A stretch of 64,000 nt of DNA from Ifrita kowaldi (lineage: Eukaryota; Chordata; Aves; Passeriformes; Cinclosomatidae). The stretch covers positions 404,547-468,546 of the forward strand of contig VZRS01001718.1 of the NCBI GenBank assembly GCA_013398055.1, given 5' to 3'. Shown piece after piece: positions 24,801-33,270 of the stretch (its first letter is position 1; each line of letters starts with the position of its first letter). Both the position numbers and the translations under genes were made by a program. The notes under the pieces are model-generated. The model saw only the letters and a list, made by a program, of their open reading frames with translations. It was not told the origin of the DNA and made no database searches.

Positions 24801-27800
24801 AGGACGTGTCACCTTTTCCTCCTCTGATGATGATGACAGTCCAAAATTTTCACCCTCAGGCCAGTTTGTGATGATTTCCAAGATCCCTGTGTGACTGGGC
24901 TTTCCTACCTGAGCCTGCTGTTGTGATCGGTGCAACCCACTTATTCCATGTAGCATCAGAGCTATGATGTGTTGCAGGGACTTTCCCTTTGAACATTGGG
25001 TGATTATCTCTGGCCCTGCCTCTTCCTCCTGTTGCAAGGGCCCTACTTCCTCTTCATCCCTCACTAAGTGAACTGATTTTGTCTAGGATTTCTAGAAGTC
25101 TTTTGTCTAGGTAGGAGAACAACACTGAACAACACACATCCCGAATGATCCTCATTGTCCCTGATGTCATCACATCATAACATATCCCGCAGTATGGCAA
25201 CAAAGCAATCCTGATTCCTCTCCCCAGTCTGAAAAAGAGCACCATTATGGGCACATAGTGCATATACAGAAAAATGTAGAAGGCTAAATAGCACAACCAC
25301 TTTGAACAGACCAAAACACAGAGGGACCAGTGGCTCCGTACCTAATACAACAAATGTTTACATGAAATTTGTTTCCAACCTGCTCTGGGCAGATCTGTTG
25401 TTATCTCAACCCTTCATGCCCAACCTGGGCCCCAAATAAGGCTGTCCTGGCTTAGGAATGGTACTCCCGCATTTAGTGTTCCCACTGAAACACTCCAAAC
25501 CACACACAGCTTGATCACTGGCCCCACCCCCTCCCCTTGTGGGGTCAGGAGAGAACTGGGGACATAGAAGGTAAACATCACAGGTCTAGATAAGAATAAT
25601 TTACTGGAAACAGCAGTGAAGTATGAGTACAGTAACAGCAACAATACTAATACCAGCGTGTACAAGAGGCAAACAATTATTGCTCACCCTGCAGAACACC
25701 CCCACCCTGAAAATACCTGACTGCTCCCTCCACCACACTATGTGACCCCAGAGTGAGCCCGTCCCCCATCCCTGGAAAATGATGTGAGGTGGTATAGAAT
25801 AATCTCCAGGCCTTAGCCTTCCCCTCTCCTGACTACTGCAAAAATTAACCCTGTCCTGGCCAGGACACTTTGTTTCTTTCTAACAAAGTTTATCATGAAT
25901 TGGACAAGCATTGTATCAGTGGAAATAAAGGTTATTTATTGCGGCAAGGCAACAGACACTCAGTCCACCAAAAATTTTTCTATTTTGTGCAAAGGCTAAA
26001 GGCTTGATCATTGACTTCTCAGAAGAACAAAGACAGACAAGACAGACATGCCCCGAAGGCTACCACATAGCTCTCTCTCACAGCTTACTGCTGCTTGTAA
26101 CTAAAGCAACAATGAAGTCAGAGGATATCAAAACATCTTCATACTTGTAATGTTTAAATACTACAGGCTTCAAGCTAAAAAAAGACAAATGAATGGGCAT
26201 TGCACAGGAAAGCATTACGTGCATTATTAGCTAGCTATACAGAAAAAAGCTTCCTTCACACAGAAATAACAATAAAATGCCACAGCTTCTTGGCCTGGCA
26301 TCCTAGATATCCCACAAATGTGAAGCATGTAAGCAGGCACAGCAGGATCATCACAAACTTCACTTATCACAGATCAAACCACTGCATCCAAACTCCAAAC
26401 TTCTGCTGCACCTATTTAACAGTTTATAGTCTCAGCCACAAGATTAAGAAAAAAGTATCTCCTTTGCCAGTTTTAAATAAATAGGGCTGAGATACAAGCA
26501 GTTGTCTCAGTATTCAGAATATGCACTGGAAGTATAGCCCAGAAAAAGCAAACTCATTTCTCTTATGCTGGCAGAATCAAGAAAGCAACAATTTACAAGG
26601 AAAAGAAAGATGAGGAGCATAGACAGCTGTAACACTCAAAACCAGCAGCCCTAAACCATGACCCAAACAGACATTCTCCACCATTATTTGCAGTCTTCAC
26701 AAGACTTGAAACTCTTCTCAAAAGCACGAGCAAAATGGGATTCTCTGCCATCCTGTGTACATGCAGTAAAGCAATGTTAATGGTTTCATACCTTACACCA
26801 CTGTTCAGGTGTTTGCTCAGTCAGGAAGGAAGTGACTGCATTATCTAAGTTCATCCATCTATTCTGATATGAAAAACCTGATATTCAGGTTGCCTGAAGC
26901 CTCCAGAGGAAATTACAAGACAGAAGTCCGACTTTATTTCTAGATAAACCTTTAAACACTCTCTCACTTGTTACCTGCAATTATGGTTTGGGATTAATGG
27001 ATAAATTGGCAATGACATCAAAGCTAAAAATATATTTAATGCACTAATTAATGGCTTCCAACCTTTCCTACAAAGTTCACCAATTTTTAGTTACCTTTTT
27101 AGTGAGATATTCAGGAGAACTGACAACATACATGACTAATAAAAATTGTTTCACCTTCTGCAACACTGAAAATGTGAAATGACAAAGACCATGTGTCAAT
27201 GATTTTTTCATCAAAAGATGCAAAAACCCAATAGTACTATTTGAACTGAAAACAAGTCAAATGTTTCAATTCAGAACACAAGAGGTGATCTGACAGATCT
27301 CACCAAGAAGCAGCAAAGAACATCGCAGTGAGGCAGACAGAATTGTGTGTCATATATAAAGCTGAATTTCTTAACCCTCTTTTAACTGTTTTCTCACGTG
27401 CCAAAAGTTGCACAACATAACAGTGAACCATTTCTCTTAACCTCCTATCAGCAAGCATAACCTTTCAAGTCAGAGATGCTGTAGCAAGTTTTCTAATCTT
27501 TACTCCACACAGAGTTTTCCATTTTTAATAGAATTCTGTTGCTAACTAAGGGAGTAAGAAGTCTTCAAATTATTTCAACTTTGATAAAAAGGTAGGAAAA
27601 TGTCCATTGAATTAACAACTTTTCTAAATATTTATGCCCCAGATTAGCTATTCGGAAAAAATTTCTTCACAGAAAAGATTGTAAAGCATTGGAACAGACT
27701 GTCCAGGTAAGTGGTGGAGTGACCATCCCTGGAAGTGTTCAAAAAACATGCAGACATGGCACTTGAAGACATTATTTAATGGTCATGGTCATGCTGGGCT

Positions 27801-30800
27801 GACAGCTGGATTTGATGATCTTATGGGTCTTTTCCAATTTTAACGCTGCTACGATTTTATGCGGTCTTTTAGAAAACAACATCTAAGAAACTTAAAGCAT
27901 TATCAAAACAAATGAAAACGTCTGTATATAAAATCATATAACTTGAGCTTATATTTGCTACACATCACAGGAAAGAGTAAAGAATGAAAACAAAATATTT
28001 TAAATAAACGGGTTGCCAAGAACCATCTTATTTTAACATTTACTAGTTCAACAGACTACTTAAGAGAACTCTGCAAAAGTTAACTATCCCTGTAACATCA
28101 GAAACAAACCATCATGTCTAATCTGTGTCCCGTTCAAAATAATTGCTGCAGCTAGTTCAGCTGCAAGGGTACAAAGGACATCACCCCTAAACTTGCCATT
28201 ACACATGAGAACTTGGAAGAGATGACTAGATTATTAGATATGAAGACTACTACAAACCACTGTTTCTAGAAACAGTTCTTTGTAAAGAAGGGCAGAGCAA
28301 ACACACTGATGATTTTTTTGAGGTATTAATTCTAGAGTTTCCAGATTGCTAGTATTTCTGTTTGCAATCCTGCCTCAAGAGCAGAGGTGCTGTATTTAAC
28401 TGCCCAATTGTGACCAGATATTTCAATGGAAAAATACATCTAGCTTCATCTAGTACTTTGTAACTCGTGTTGCCTTTAACATCTGAGATACAGAAAGAGC
28501 CATACTAGTTTTTTGTTATGAATATTTGGTGACCTCTGTCTTTCATAACTATGAATAACATAGAGTGACGAAATAAAGAGATTTTCTATTAAGTTTGAAC
28601 AGCTTGAATGAAAAACCCCCCACTTCCTCCACAAAATGACAGAATTATCTCTCCTAATCCCTTTTTTAACATAATGGAGTGCTCACTCTGATCACTTTAA
28701 ATGCTGCTCCCTTCTCACATCTTCCAGGAGTTCCAGTTATTACAGAATCACAGAATGACTGAGGTTGGAAGGAATTTCTGAAGGTCTTCTGGTCCAACCC
28801 CTCAGCTCCAGCAGGGTCACCTACAACCAGTTGCTCAGGAGCATGTCCAGATGACTCGAATATTTCCCAGGATAGAGACTCCAGTCTGGGTAAATTGTCT
28901 CAGTGCTCACCTTCACAGTAAAAACAGTTTCTTGATGTTCAGAGGGAACCTGCCATGTCTCAGTTTGTGCCCACTGTGTCTGCTCCTGCCAGTGGACGTA
29001 AGTTAAAATACATGAAATTCCATCAGAATACAAGAAAATGCTTTTTACTGTGAGGGTCATCAACACTGGAGCAGGCTGCCTGGAGAGACTGCAGAGATTC
29101 CATCCCTGAAGATACTCAAAACCCAAAGGGACACAGCCCTGTGCAACCTACTCTACCTGACCCTGCATCAGCAGGGGAGTTGGACTAGGTGATTTCAGTC
29201 AGTCTTTTCCAGCCTAAAGGACTCAGTGATTTCATATCAGCTGCTATTAAACTTGTACAACACTCTCACTAGAAGTTTTTAACAATTCAGCAAATAGTAA
29301 GTTCAACTAAGCCAGCCAAAAGAAGGTGTGAGAATATGAACATTTCAGCAAATCAGAAGAGAATACTCAGGAAAATCATTTGCCCACCATGCTCTTACCA
29401 AAATGAAACTGCTATGAGATTTTTTGCCAAAATACCCTTCCCCTATCAGTTCCCCAGAACATGCAGGATGCCACATGTTTTTAAACTTATTCTTCAATAT
29501 CAGATGGTGAAGAAATTTGAAACTTTCCTTTCAAATTTTAAAGTGAGTTCAGGTAACATTCTAGGACTTACACTGTTACCTACAACAATGAATAATGAAA
29601 GTTTGATTCCTCAGGAAATGCCAAAAGCTTTACTTGCTAGCTTGTCGTAACGATCTAGAATCCCTGCACTGAGGATTCTGAATTTTTGACATAACAAGCA
29701 ATAGCGTCAACAACAAAAAAATAGTCACCAAGCAAACAGAATTACAGAATTAATATACTCAAGTGGTTCAGTATCAACACTCAAAGCAAAATTCTTAACT
29801 CTGATAATAAATTTGGTGTCCTATATAAACTAACACTGTATTTGTACACAGAATTATTGAAGCCTTTGCATAACTGATGAATAAAGGAATACACAATGTC
29901 TGTCACAAGCACACAGTTAAAATCCAAGGGCTTTTTTCCCCATAAAGTACTTTATAGAAAGTTTTTGGATACTTTCACAAAACAGTACAAAGACACATTA
30001 GCAAAAGAAATTCTAAAGAAGAATAGTGTAAAAGTCAAAATTATTGCCAAAATACTTTCCCTAAATTAAAGTGCTATACCAAATGTTACCTTTAAGAAAT
30101 TACCAGGTGAAACCTGACAGTAAAACAGAGTAAGATATACTTAAGAGCAACAGAAAACAACACATCTGCAGAGTCTTAAACATAGCACTTACTGCTTTGA
30201 TTCATGGTGACAGACCTCCAGCGTTGGATCATTATAAATGAAAGCTGCTTCTAAATCATTGACTCTCACTCTGTAAATCCGGCACTGTTTACTGTTCAGC
30301 TTGATTCTGTTCAGGTTTGCAACTGTGGGAAATATTGTCAGTTCCACATAACCCTATGAAAACACAAATCAAAATCTTTTGTAAAATCTTTATCAACTCA
30401 AAAACCAGAGATATAAAAAAAATTATTATTAATACAATTCAAAGAAAATCACTGGTATAAAGACGGGATTTTCATACTTGAAAAGGAAAATGGTTTGCCC
30501 TTTAGATGCCTAAATTTTCTTTCATGCTATTTAACAGGTGAATTTTCCCAGCTGTGAAATGAAAAAAAATCAAACCAAAACAAAAAATTGAACTTGACTG
30601 ACAATCATGCTTGTTTTACTGGAAAAAATCTGCCCCTATGACTACATTTCAAGTTACTAGCATCACTATGTTGTAGGTTTTGGTATCTGTTCAGACAAGG
30701 ATTCTTAAAACTTAAGCAGAATCCATTTAAGCATATATGTAAATTGACAAAGACCCTTGCAGACATTAGGCCTGAAATGATGAAAGTCTTTTCAAAGCTC

Positions 30801-32722
30801 AAGTGAACTCATGCACATGCCAGAAAACCCTTTAAGCCTATCCCTAACATCAGCTAACAGTGTGAGCATGAATTTTGAACTGCCAATTGCTCTGTAATAT
30901 TTACAAGGCAGCAGCCTTCATTTAGAAAGCTTTCTCTTACAGAGAGAAATGTTCACAATTAGAAAGTATTTTATTTGACACATCTCAAGCAATGACAGAC
31001 TTAGGAGAAGAATCAGATTAGAAAAGTATAACATATGAAGTAGCTGAACAGCATAATTAGCTTGTGAGTGCAGTTTTTTCCTTAAAAGCATGAAGAAAAC
31101 TCAGACATTTAATTTCTACTTCACGCTTTATTAAAAAATACTTACTACAACAGACTTTCTCTGAAAATTTATGTTGTTGATACAAACTACCTGATGAGTT
31201 GTGCTGAAAGAAAAAAAAATAAAATAAGTAAGGCTTTGCACAAATGCCAACACTTAAATACTTTAATCCAGTTTAATAGAGAGTTGAAGAAGATATATGT
31301 ACATATAGATAAATACTGCATCCAGAATATACTTACATAAAAAAAATTCATGATTGTCTAAATCTCTTATATGGTCTAAACCAAATAATGAATAGAAGTT
31401 GCCCACAATGTCAGGAAAGTTCCAAAAAATACCAACCATAGTACCATACCAGTATGAACACTACCAGTAACACAGGAAGATAACAACACCATTTTTGAAC
31501 ATCACTTATCTGTATGTAAAAACAAAGAATTACTAAAGGCAGAGTGTCAAGGCCTACTAACACTGCAGTGGTGAGCAGTATCAGAAATGGCATGCAGCCG
31601 TAACACCTGCAATCAGAGACCTGTGGAAAGTCTACCTGGAGAGTTGGCACTTGTACGTAATTTATATAAGCAGCTATCACACATTAAAAGACAGAGTGTG
31701 TGCTTTTGAAACAGCATGCCAGAAGAATTCATTATTTAAAATAATGATAATATATCAATCAAGATGGGCATTTTATACTAGTCAAATGCATTTCCTTAAA
31801 TTTCAAGTGATGTATTAGAACTCCTGGTAAATAAAACTCTTTGATTTAAAAGGTGGAAGATAAAATAATTCCAACTTCTTTAAAACCCTACAAGTTGTTT
31901 CTATGTATTCTTCTGTAGTAGTGGCATCTTCACAGTAGTGCATTTCAAGACTCAAGATAAAACCTTGAAATAATTGAACTTTTACAGCACATCACATTCT
32001 ATCTGCACATATTCTGTGCATTAAAAAGTGACATTGCTTCAGATGAGACAAAATTTGATAAAAATTCCTACAAGACAATTACAACTAAAAAATCGATTCA
32101 GACGTTACTTACATTTAAGTGTATATAAGAAGACTGATCCTACTTAGAACAATACATTTGTGTGACAGATTTATAAAGGAATCAAGGAGATATAACGAGA
32201 AATATATAAAGATGCACTGGAATCCACCACCAACTGCTTTGTAGCTTGGTTACAACCCAAATAGTGAATGTGTAAAAATGACAATTTGCTTAACAAAGCT
32301 GCTTGCTGCAAAGGCAAGCAATTTTTTATACGTAAAAAAGCCCTTAAGTCAAAAGGGCTTTTTGACACAGTAGTAAATATGGAACATCGTAGTATGGTCT
32401 TTAGTACTGACACTGTGTGGAGAAACGTCCAAGGTTTAAAAGCATAATGTAGGTATCTTCGTGAGACTGAACGGTTGACAGACTCTCTGCCCATGAGTAA
32501 GTCCATTTACACATTAAAACAAACATCTGCAACACACATTTTCTGAATGCAAGCTACACCACAAGCAACAGCTCCAACCTTCTGAAATAAATCATTATTA
32601 ATCAGCCTGTGGACTGATTCAGTGCGCACTGATTTCAAGTACAGCAATTTAAGAAAATTGGATACTTATAATTTATAGGGTCTTGGGCTTTCAAATCCTT
32701 TGTCTCCTTTCTTCCTATTCAT
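1..32722 (-). CDS. TAF2: TAF2, TFIID subunit 2 (5' part of the gene, 17 coding exons, 3' end outside window)
   Basis: TAF2 is the large TFIID subunit that helps TFIID contact core-promoter DNA near the initiator during RNA polymerase II pre-initiation complex assembly in the nucleus. Seventeen exons were placed by matching translated blocks to the known vertebrate protein and by splice signals. They sum to 2223 nt, or 741 codons with no frame break, against about 1200 residues for the full protein. The N-terminal half has an M1-aminopeptidase-like fold. The zinc-binding HExxH site is replaced here by AQALAQQFFG (exon 8), so it is non-catalytic, as known for the family. The start ATG at 32722 gives MNRKKGDKGFESPRPYK and has A at -3. 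Human TAF2 as I recall it has about ten extra residues upstream that are not matched here. The C-terminal HEAT-like region and Lys/His-rich tail lie beyond position 1. Identification is secure; individual boundaries were read by eye. Confidence 0.96.
895..1035 (-). CDS. TAF2: TAF2 exon 17, residues 695-741
   Basis: Encodes IANSMVSTWTGPPAMKSLFT through NFMNFQSYFLQK. Acceptor TTATTCAG, donor GTAAAA. It is the last exon found in the window; the following exon is not present in positions 1-894. Confidence 0.95.
1036..4493. other. TAF2 intron 16
   Basis: A 3.5 kb intron with no recognisable exon or full mobile element. It holds an AT-only stretch around 3955-4030 made of short att/aat runs. Short open frames here do not resemble known proteins. 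Confidence 0.65.
4494..4746 (-). CDS. TAF2: TAF2 exon 16, residues 610-694
   Basis: Encodes ADSPLLWIRIDPDMSVLRKV through CFYRVRMLACFCLAK, the start of the helical HEAT-like repeat region. Acceptor TCTTAG, donor GTGAGG, phase 0. This is the longest exon in the window and near-invariant in vertebrates. Confidence 0.96.
4862..4960 (-). repeat. Old, short CR1-like 3' UTR fragment (tentative)
   Basis: The words 'ctctggtccaatctcctgc' and 'gggcagtctgtccaaacc' resemble the reverse strand of the CR1 LINE 3' untranslated region. It is diverged and has no clear 3' terminal tail, so the call is weak. It lies in TAF2 intron 15. Confidence 0.35.
6671..6736 (-). CDS. TAF2: TAF2 exon 15, residues 588-610
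   Basis: Encodes NKKKKIPLMNGEEVDMDLSA then MD: a basic Lys run followed by an acidic patch, as in vertebrate TAF2. Acceptor TTAATAG, donor GTAAGT. Confidence 0.92.
6863..6917. repeat. Duplicated 18-mer forming a small hairpin region
   Basis: The 18-mer 'gctctgtacagcaaaaaa' occurs at 6863-6880 and 6900-6917, and the first copy runs into 'tttgctgt', its own partial complement, so a short stem can form. It lies in TAF2 intron 14, 127 bp downstream of exon 15's acceptor side. Confidence 0.6.
7441..7550 (-). CDS. TAF2: TAF2 exon 14, residues 552-588
   Basis: Encodes GPLKVTVQELDGSFNHTLQI then EENSLKHDIPCHSKS. It is only about 100 bp from exon 13. Acceptor CTTCAAG, donor GTAAGA. Confidence 0.93.
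7651..7765 (-). CDS. TAF2: TAF2 exon 13, residues 513-551
   Basis: Encodes DQSGVVKFYGSFAFNRKRNV then LELEIKQDYTSPGTQKYV. The acceptor TTATTAG lacks a pyrimidine tract and has TTCCTATAC just upstream, consistent with a U12-type intron. Donor GTAAGG. Confidence 0.94.
7766..9964 (-). other. TAF2 intron 12, U12-type (minor spliceosome) candidate
   Basis: The donor on the minus strand is GTATCCTTT, the U12 consensus. Near the 3' end TTCCTATAC (7776-7784) resembles the U12 branch site TTCCTTRAC, with its late A (7777) 11 nt from the intron's last base. The acceptor TTATTAG has no pyrimidine tract. All three features differ from the other introns of this gene. Confidence 0.85.
8908..8927. repeat. 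Perfect 20-bp palindrome
   Basis: The sequence agttaactgtacagttaact equals its own reverse complement and is flanked by near-matching arms (gttac and gtaac), giving a longer imperfect palindrome at about 8903-8933. It lies inside TAF2 intron 12. No function can be assigned from sequence. Confidence 0.8.
9965..10119 (-). CDS. TAF2: TAF2 exon 12, residues 462-513
   Basis: Encodes VFNKLLSLASTASSQKFQSH through KDIQPLIKQWV. Acceptor CATTTTAG. The donor is GTATCCTTTTTA, an exact match to the U12-type (minor spliceosome) donor rather than the usual GTRAGT. Confidence 0.94.
11150..11285 (-). CDS. TAF2: TAF2 exon 11, residues 416-461
   Basis: Encodes PASHLHFSIKHPHTLSWEYY through LIENRISMEFMLQ. Acceptor TTTTCAG, donor GTAGGT, phase 0 at its end. 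Confidence 0.93.
12564..12649 (-). CDS. TAF2: TAF2 exon 10, residues 388-416
   Basis: Encodes ELDQIVAYELKTGGVLLHPI then FGGGKEKD. Acceptor TCCCAG, donor GTATGT. Asn416 is split across the junction with exon 11. Confidence 0.93.
12650..14236. other. TAF2 intron 9
   Basis: Contains a TA-rich simple stretch near 12995-13040 and a small inverted repeat near 13241-13268 (atatgtat and atacatat arms). The moderately GC-richer part 13050-13540 may be an old repeat, but I cannot name it. Confidence 0.5.
14237..14336 (-). CDS. TAF2: TAF2 exon 9, residues 354-387
   Basis: Encodes SDEWVLKGISGYIYGLWMKK then TFGVNEYRHWIKQ. This is the helical region that follows the lost zinc motif. Acceptor ATAATAG, donor GTAACA, phase 0 at its end. 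Confidence 0.94.
15634..15747 (-). CDS. TAF2: TAF2 exon 8, residues 316-354, degenerate zinc-site exon
   Basis: Encodes STNLLHSAMIIDETPLTRRC then LAQALAQQFFGCFISRMSW. The segment AQALAQQFFG aligns with the M1 zinc-binding motif (AHExxHxWFG) but has Gln-Ala and Gln in place of His-Glu and His, so zinc cannot be bound in the usual way. Acceptor GTCCAG, donor GTAAGC. Confidence 0.95.
16300..16484 (-). CDS. TAF2: TAF2 exon 7, residues 255-316
   Basis: Encodes VTHFCLPQLLPLLKHTTSYL through YVEVAAYASMSIF. Acceptor TTTGCAG, donor GTTAGT. This is the stretch just before the degenerate peptidase site. Confidence 0.95.
16822..17053 (-). CDS. TAF2: TAF2 exon 6, residues 177-254
   Basis: Encodes FWFPCVDSYSELCTWKLEYT through FEILVDPYMHE, very strongly conserved. 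In catalytic M1 peptidases this part leads up to the GAMEN substrate motif, which is not seen here. Acceptor TTCCTAG, donor GTAATA, phase 0 at its end. Confidence 0.95.
17424..17565 (-). CDS. TAF2: TAF2 exon 5, residues 130-177
   Basis: Encodes ELKVLKIHINFSLDQPKGGL through FSCGYQNST. Acceptor CTGCAG, donor GTAAG. Frame continues correctly into exon 6 through a split Arg codon. Confidence 0.93.
18903..19021 (-). CDS. TAF2: TAF2 exon 4, residues 90-130
   Basis: Encodes RNLNYFSNAYAAAVSAVDPD through SELWKHVD. Acceptor CTGACAG, donor GTAAAG. It is separated from exon 3 by the 11.2 kb intron 3, which holds most of the gene's mobile elements. Confidence 0.93.
20154..20900 (-). mobile_element. CR1 LINE, 5'-truncated, with ORF2 C-terminal remnant
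   Basis: On the minus strand it ends with the CR1 3' tail (plus strand begins 'catagaatcacaaaaccac' and runs into the 'gaagggaccttccaaggtca' 3' UTR motif). Further right the minus strand encodes a recognisable C-terminal piece of the CR1 reverse-transcriptase ORF (LVRPHLQCCIQL and nearby). Truncated at its 5' end, as most CR1 copies are. It is in the same orientation as TAF2. Confidence 0.9.
22871..22875. repeat. Target-site duplication (left copy, ctttg)
   Basis: Identical to 25868-25872, immediately outside the two LTR ends of the element at 22876-25867. Confidence 0.85.
22876..23435 (-). repeat. Left LTR (3' LTR of the minus-strand element)
   Basis: Aligns along its length with the right LTR: both share start (tgtc-tggttt/ggctta), the 'cagtaacagcaacaatat/acta' core and the 'gctggaaaatga-gtgaggt' part. 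It carries about 168 extra bases (22988-23155) bounded by single Ns at 22987 and 23156, and its last about 25 bases appear lost at the N at 23436. Confidence 0.82.
23657..23857. repeat. 43-bp exact direct repeat around an N-bounded microsatellite piece
   Basis: Positions 23657-23699 and 23815-23857 are identical over 43 bp. Between them lie a single N (23700), 113 bp that ends in a TA/CA microsatellite, and another N (23814). Confidence 0.9.
23773..23813. repeat. TA/CA dinucleotide microsatellite
   Basis: Alternating at/ac/ta repeats, ended by an undetermined base at 23814. Confidence 0.85.
24675..25064 (-). pseudogene. RNase H-region remnant of the LTR element
   Basis: A 129-codon minus-strand frame whose C-terminal part (HTLFTDTSCCIIGLHRK) resembles the beginning of a retroviral RNase H domain, preceded by an acidic Glu-rich stretch. 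Its position, upstream of the integrase remnant on the same strand, fits a pol gene order. The region between it and the integrase remnant (24031-24674) has no continuous frame. Confidence 0.6.
25443..25867 (-). repeat. Right LTR (5' LTR of the minus-strand element)
   Basis: About 425 bp, from tgtcctggctta to ggccaggaca. Short inverted ends (tgtcctgg and ccaggaca) are intact. On the minus strand it is followed by a possible tRNA primer-binding site starting TGGGGCCCAGGTTGGGC at about 25434; the matching tRNA was not identified. Confidence 0.82.
25868..25872. repeat. Target-site duplication (right copy, ctttg)
   Basis: Identical to 22871-22875, immediately outside the right LTR end (ccaggaca). 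Confidence 0.85.
27655..27862 (+). mobile_element. CR1 LINE 3' fragment, plus strand
   Basis: Contains the CR1 3' coding/UTR words 'aaatttcttcacagaaa', 'attggaacagactgtccagg', 'catccctggaagtgttcaa' and ends in 'gatgatcttatgggtctttt'. Diverged; lies antisense to TAF2 in intron 3. Confidence 0.85.
28742..28990 (-). mobile_element. CR1 LINE 3' UTR fragment, minus strand
   Basis: Starts 'acagaatcacagaatgactg' and 'ttggaaggaatttctgaagg', the reverse complement of the CR1 3' end. It faces an opposite-strand CR1 piece that begins within about 30 bp. Confidence 0.85.
29015..29236 (+). mobile_element. CR1 LINE 3' fragment, plus strand
   Basis: Contains 'gtgagggtcatcaacactgg', 'agcaggctgcctggagagac' and ends in 'gttggactaggtgatttcag' with the final 'cagtgatttcat' tail. 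Adjacent to and oriented away from the CR1 fragment at 28742-28990. Confidence 0.87.
30193..30353 (-). CDS. TAF2: TAF2 exon 3, residues 37-90
   Basis: Encodes GYVELTIFPTVANLNRIKLN through EVCHHESKQ, part of the N-terminal beta-rich domain of the M1-like fold. Acceptor CATAG, donor GTAAGT, ends in the middle of Gln90. Confidence 0.93.
31146..31200 (-). CDS. TAF2: TAF2 exon 2, residues 18-36
   Basis: Encodes THQVVCINNINFQRKSVV. The preceding minus-strand sequence is a pyrimidine tract ending CTTTCAGCAC; the frame and the conserved Lys-Leu-Thr-His junction fit an acceptor ending in AC rather than AG. The donor is GTAAGT, phase 0. Confidence 0.88.
31201..32669 (-). other. TAF2 intron 1, candidate AT-AC intron
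   Basis: Begins ATAAGTATCC and ends CTTTCAGCAC on the minus strand. Only removal of exactly AT...AC joins exon 1 (AAA TT) to exon 2 (A ACT CAT CAG) as Lys-Leu-Thr-His-Gln, the conserved vertebrate sequence. Use of the nearest GT...AG pair would keep an in-frame TAA. The donor looks like a U2-type site with its first G changed to A, and there is a long pyrimidine tract, so a U2-type rather than U12-type AT-AC intron is inferred. Confidence 0.7.
32670..32722 (-). CDS. TAF2: TAF2 exon 1 (coding part), residues 1-18
   Basis: Encodes MNRKKGDKGFESPRPYK plus the first two bases of Leu18. The frame meets a stop (TAA) two codons past Lys17 if read on, so splicing must occur at or before 32669. The sequence that follows on the minus strand is ATAAGTATCC, with no usable GT at the right place; see the AT-AC finding. 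The 5' UTR extends rightwards into the CpG island. Confidence 0.85.
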
Positions 32723-33258
32723 CCTGAACCGTAGCACTAAACACACGCTGCTGACCGTCAGACTGGCATCAACATCATTCTCGCTCAATGGGCCCTTCGA
32801 TTTTTCCCCGTGTCACGTCGTATTTGATCACTCATCTCCTCAGCGGCTGTGTGACCCCCAGCAGTCAGGAATCTTCAGCTCGAGTGTGCACCATCGTTAC
32901 AGCACCACCAACAAGCAGTGTTTGTACATAACCTTCTACGGTTGCACACACAGCCCCTCTGTCCGCTCTGTCTGCCTGGTACCAGTCCAGAGGCGCTTCC
33001 TCTCCGCGGGAAGTACGGAAAACAACCGGCTCAGCGGGCAGTGGCGGCGGGAGCGACGGGATCAGGAGGGCCGCAGCCGGGACGGCCGGGCAGACACCGG
33101 AGTCCGCGCTCTCGGGAGCGCCGGCTGGGGCAGCGCCGTCCGCTGAGAGCCGGAAAAGGTGCCGAGGGTCCAGCGGGCCGGGCGGTGGCCGGGCCCGGGA
33201 CAGGGTCGGCCCCGCGGGTCTCCCTCAGCAGCGCGCCCGCCGCGGCCCTTCCACAGCC

Positions 33259-33270
33259 GCCGCCATCTTG
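33259..33270 (-). promoter_or_regulatory. YY1-type motif (CAAGATGGCGGC) in the TAF2 island
   Basis: Exact match to the core AAGATGGCGGC on the minus strand. In many vertebrate promoters this element sits just downstream of the transcription start, so TAF2 transcription may begin near 33275-33300. Its ATG opens a 13-codon upstream frame in this orientation. Confidence 0.7.

Larger units (their letters stand above)
22876..25867 (-). mobile_element. LTR retrovirus-like element, internally deleted, in TAF2 intron 3
   Basis: Two related LTRs (left from 22876, right 25443-25867) enclose about 2 kb. The 5-bp sequence ctttg stands on both sides (22871-22875 and 25868-25872), the expected target-site duplication of a single insertion. 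LTR ends are tgtc...gaca. Minus-strand frames inside carry remnants of RNase H and integrase, so the element reads in the same direction as TAF2. Gag and envelope genes were not recognised. The coding parts are broken by frame changes and by N positions, and one conserved integrase acidic residue is lost, so it appears inactive. A 5-bp duplication and the integrase type favour an ERVL-like avian element, but the family is inferred. Confidence 0.88.
19022..30192. other. TAF2 intron 3, mobile-element-rich
   Basis: The largest intron in the window at 11.2 kb. It carries a CR1 fragment near 20.2-20.9 kb, an LTR element at 22.9-25.9 kb and three more CR1 pieces between 27.6 and 29.2 kb. The remaining sequence is AT-rich with no recognisable exon. 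A 104-codon plus-strand open frame at 29336-29650 has no family resemblance and is treated as chance. Confidence 0.75.

Noticed and set aside
29336..29650. 104-codon plus-strand frame next to a CR1 piece in TAF2 intron 3
   Set aside because: Does not match CR1 ORFs or any protein I know; probably a chance frame.
31411..31680. Hydrophobic 89-codon minus-strand frame in TAF2 intron 1
   Set aside because: Membrane-like composition arises easily from T-rich minus-strand sequence in an AT-rich intron; no supporting signal.
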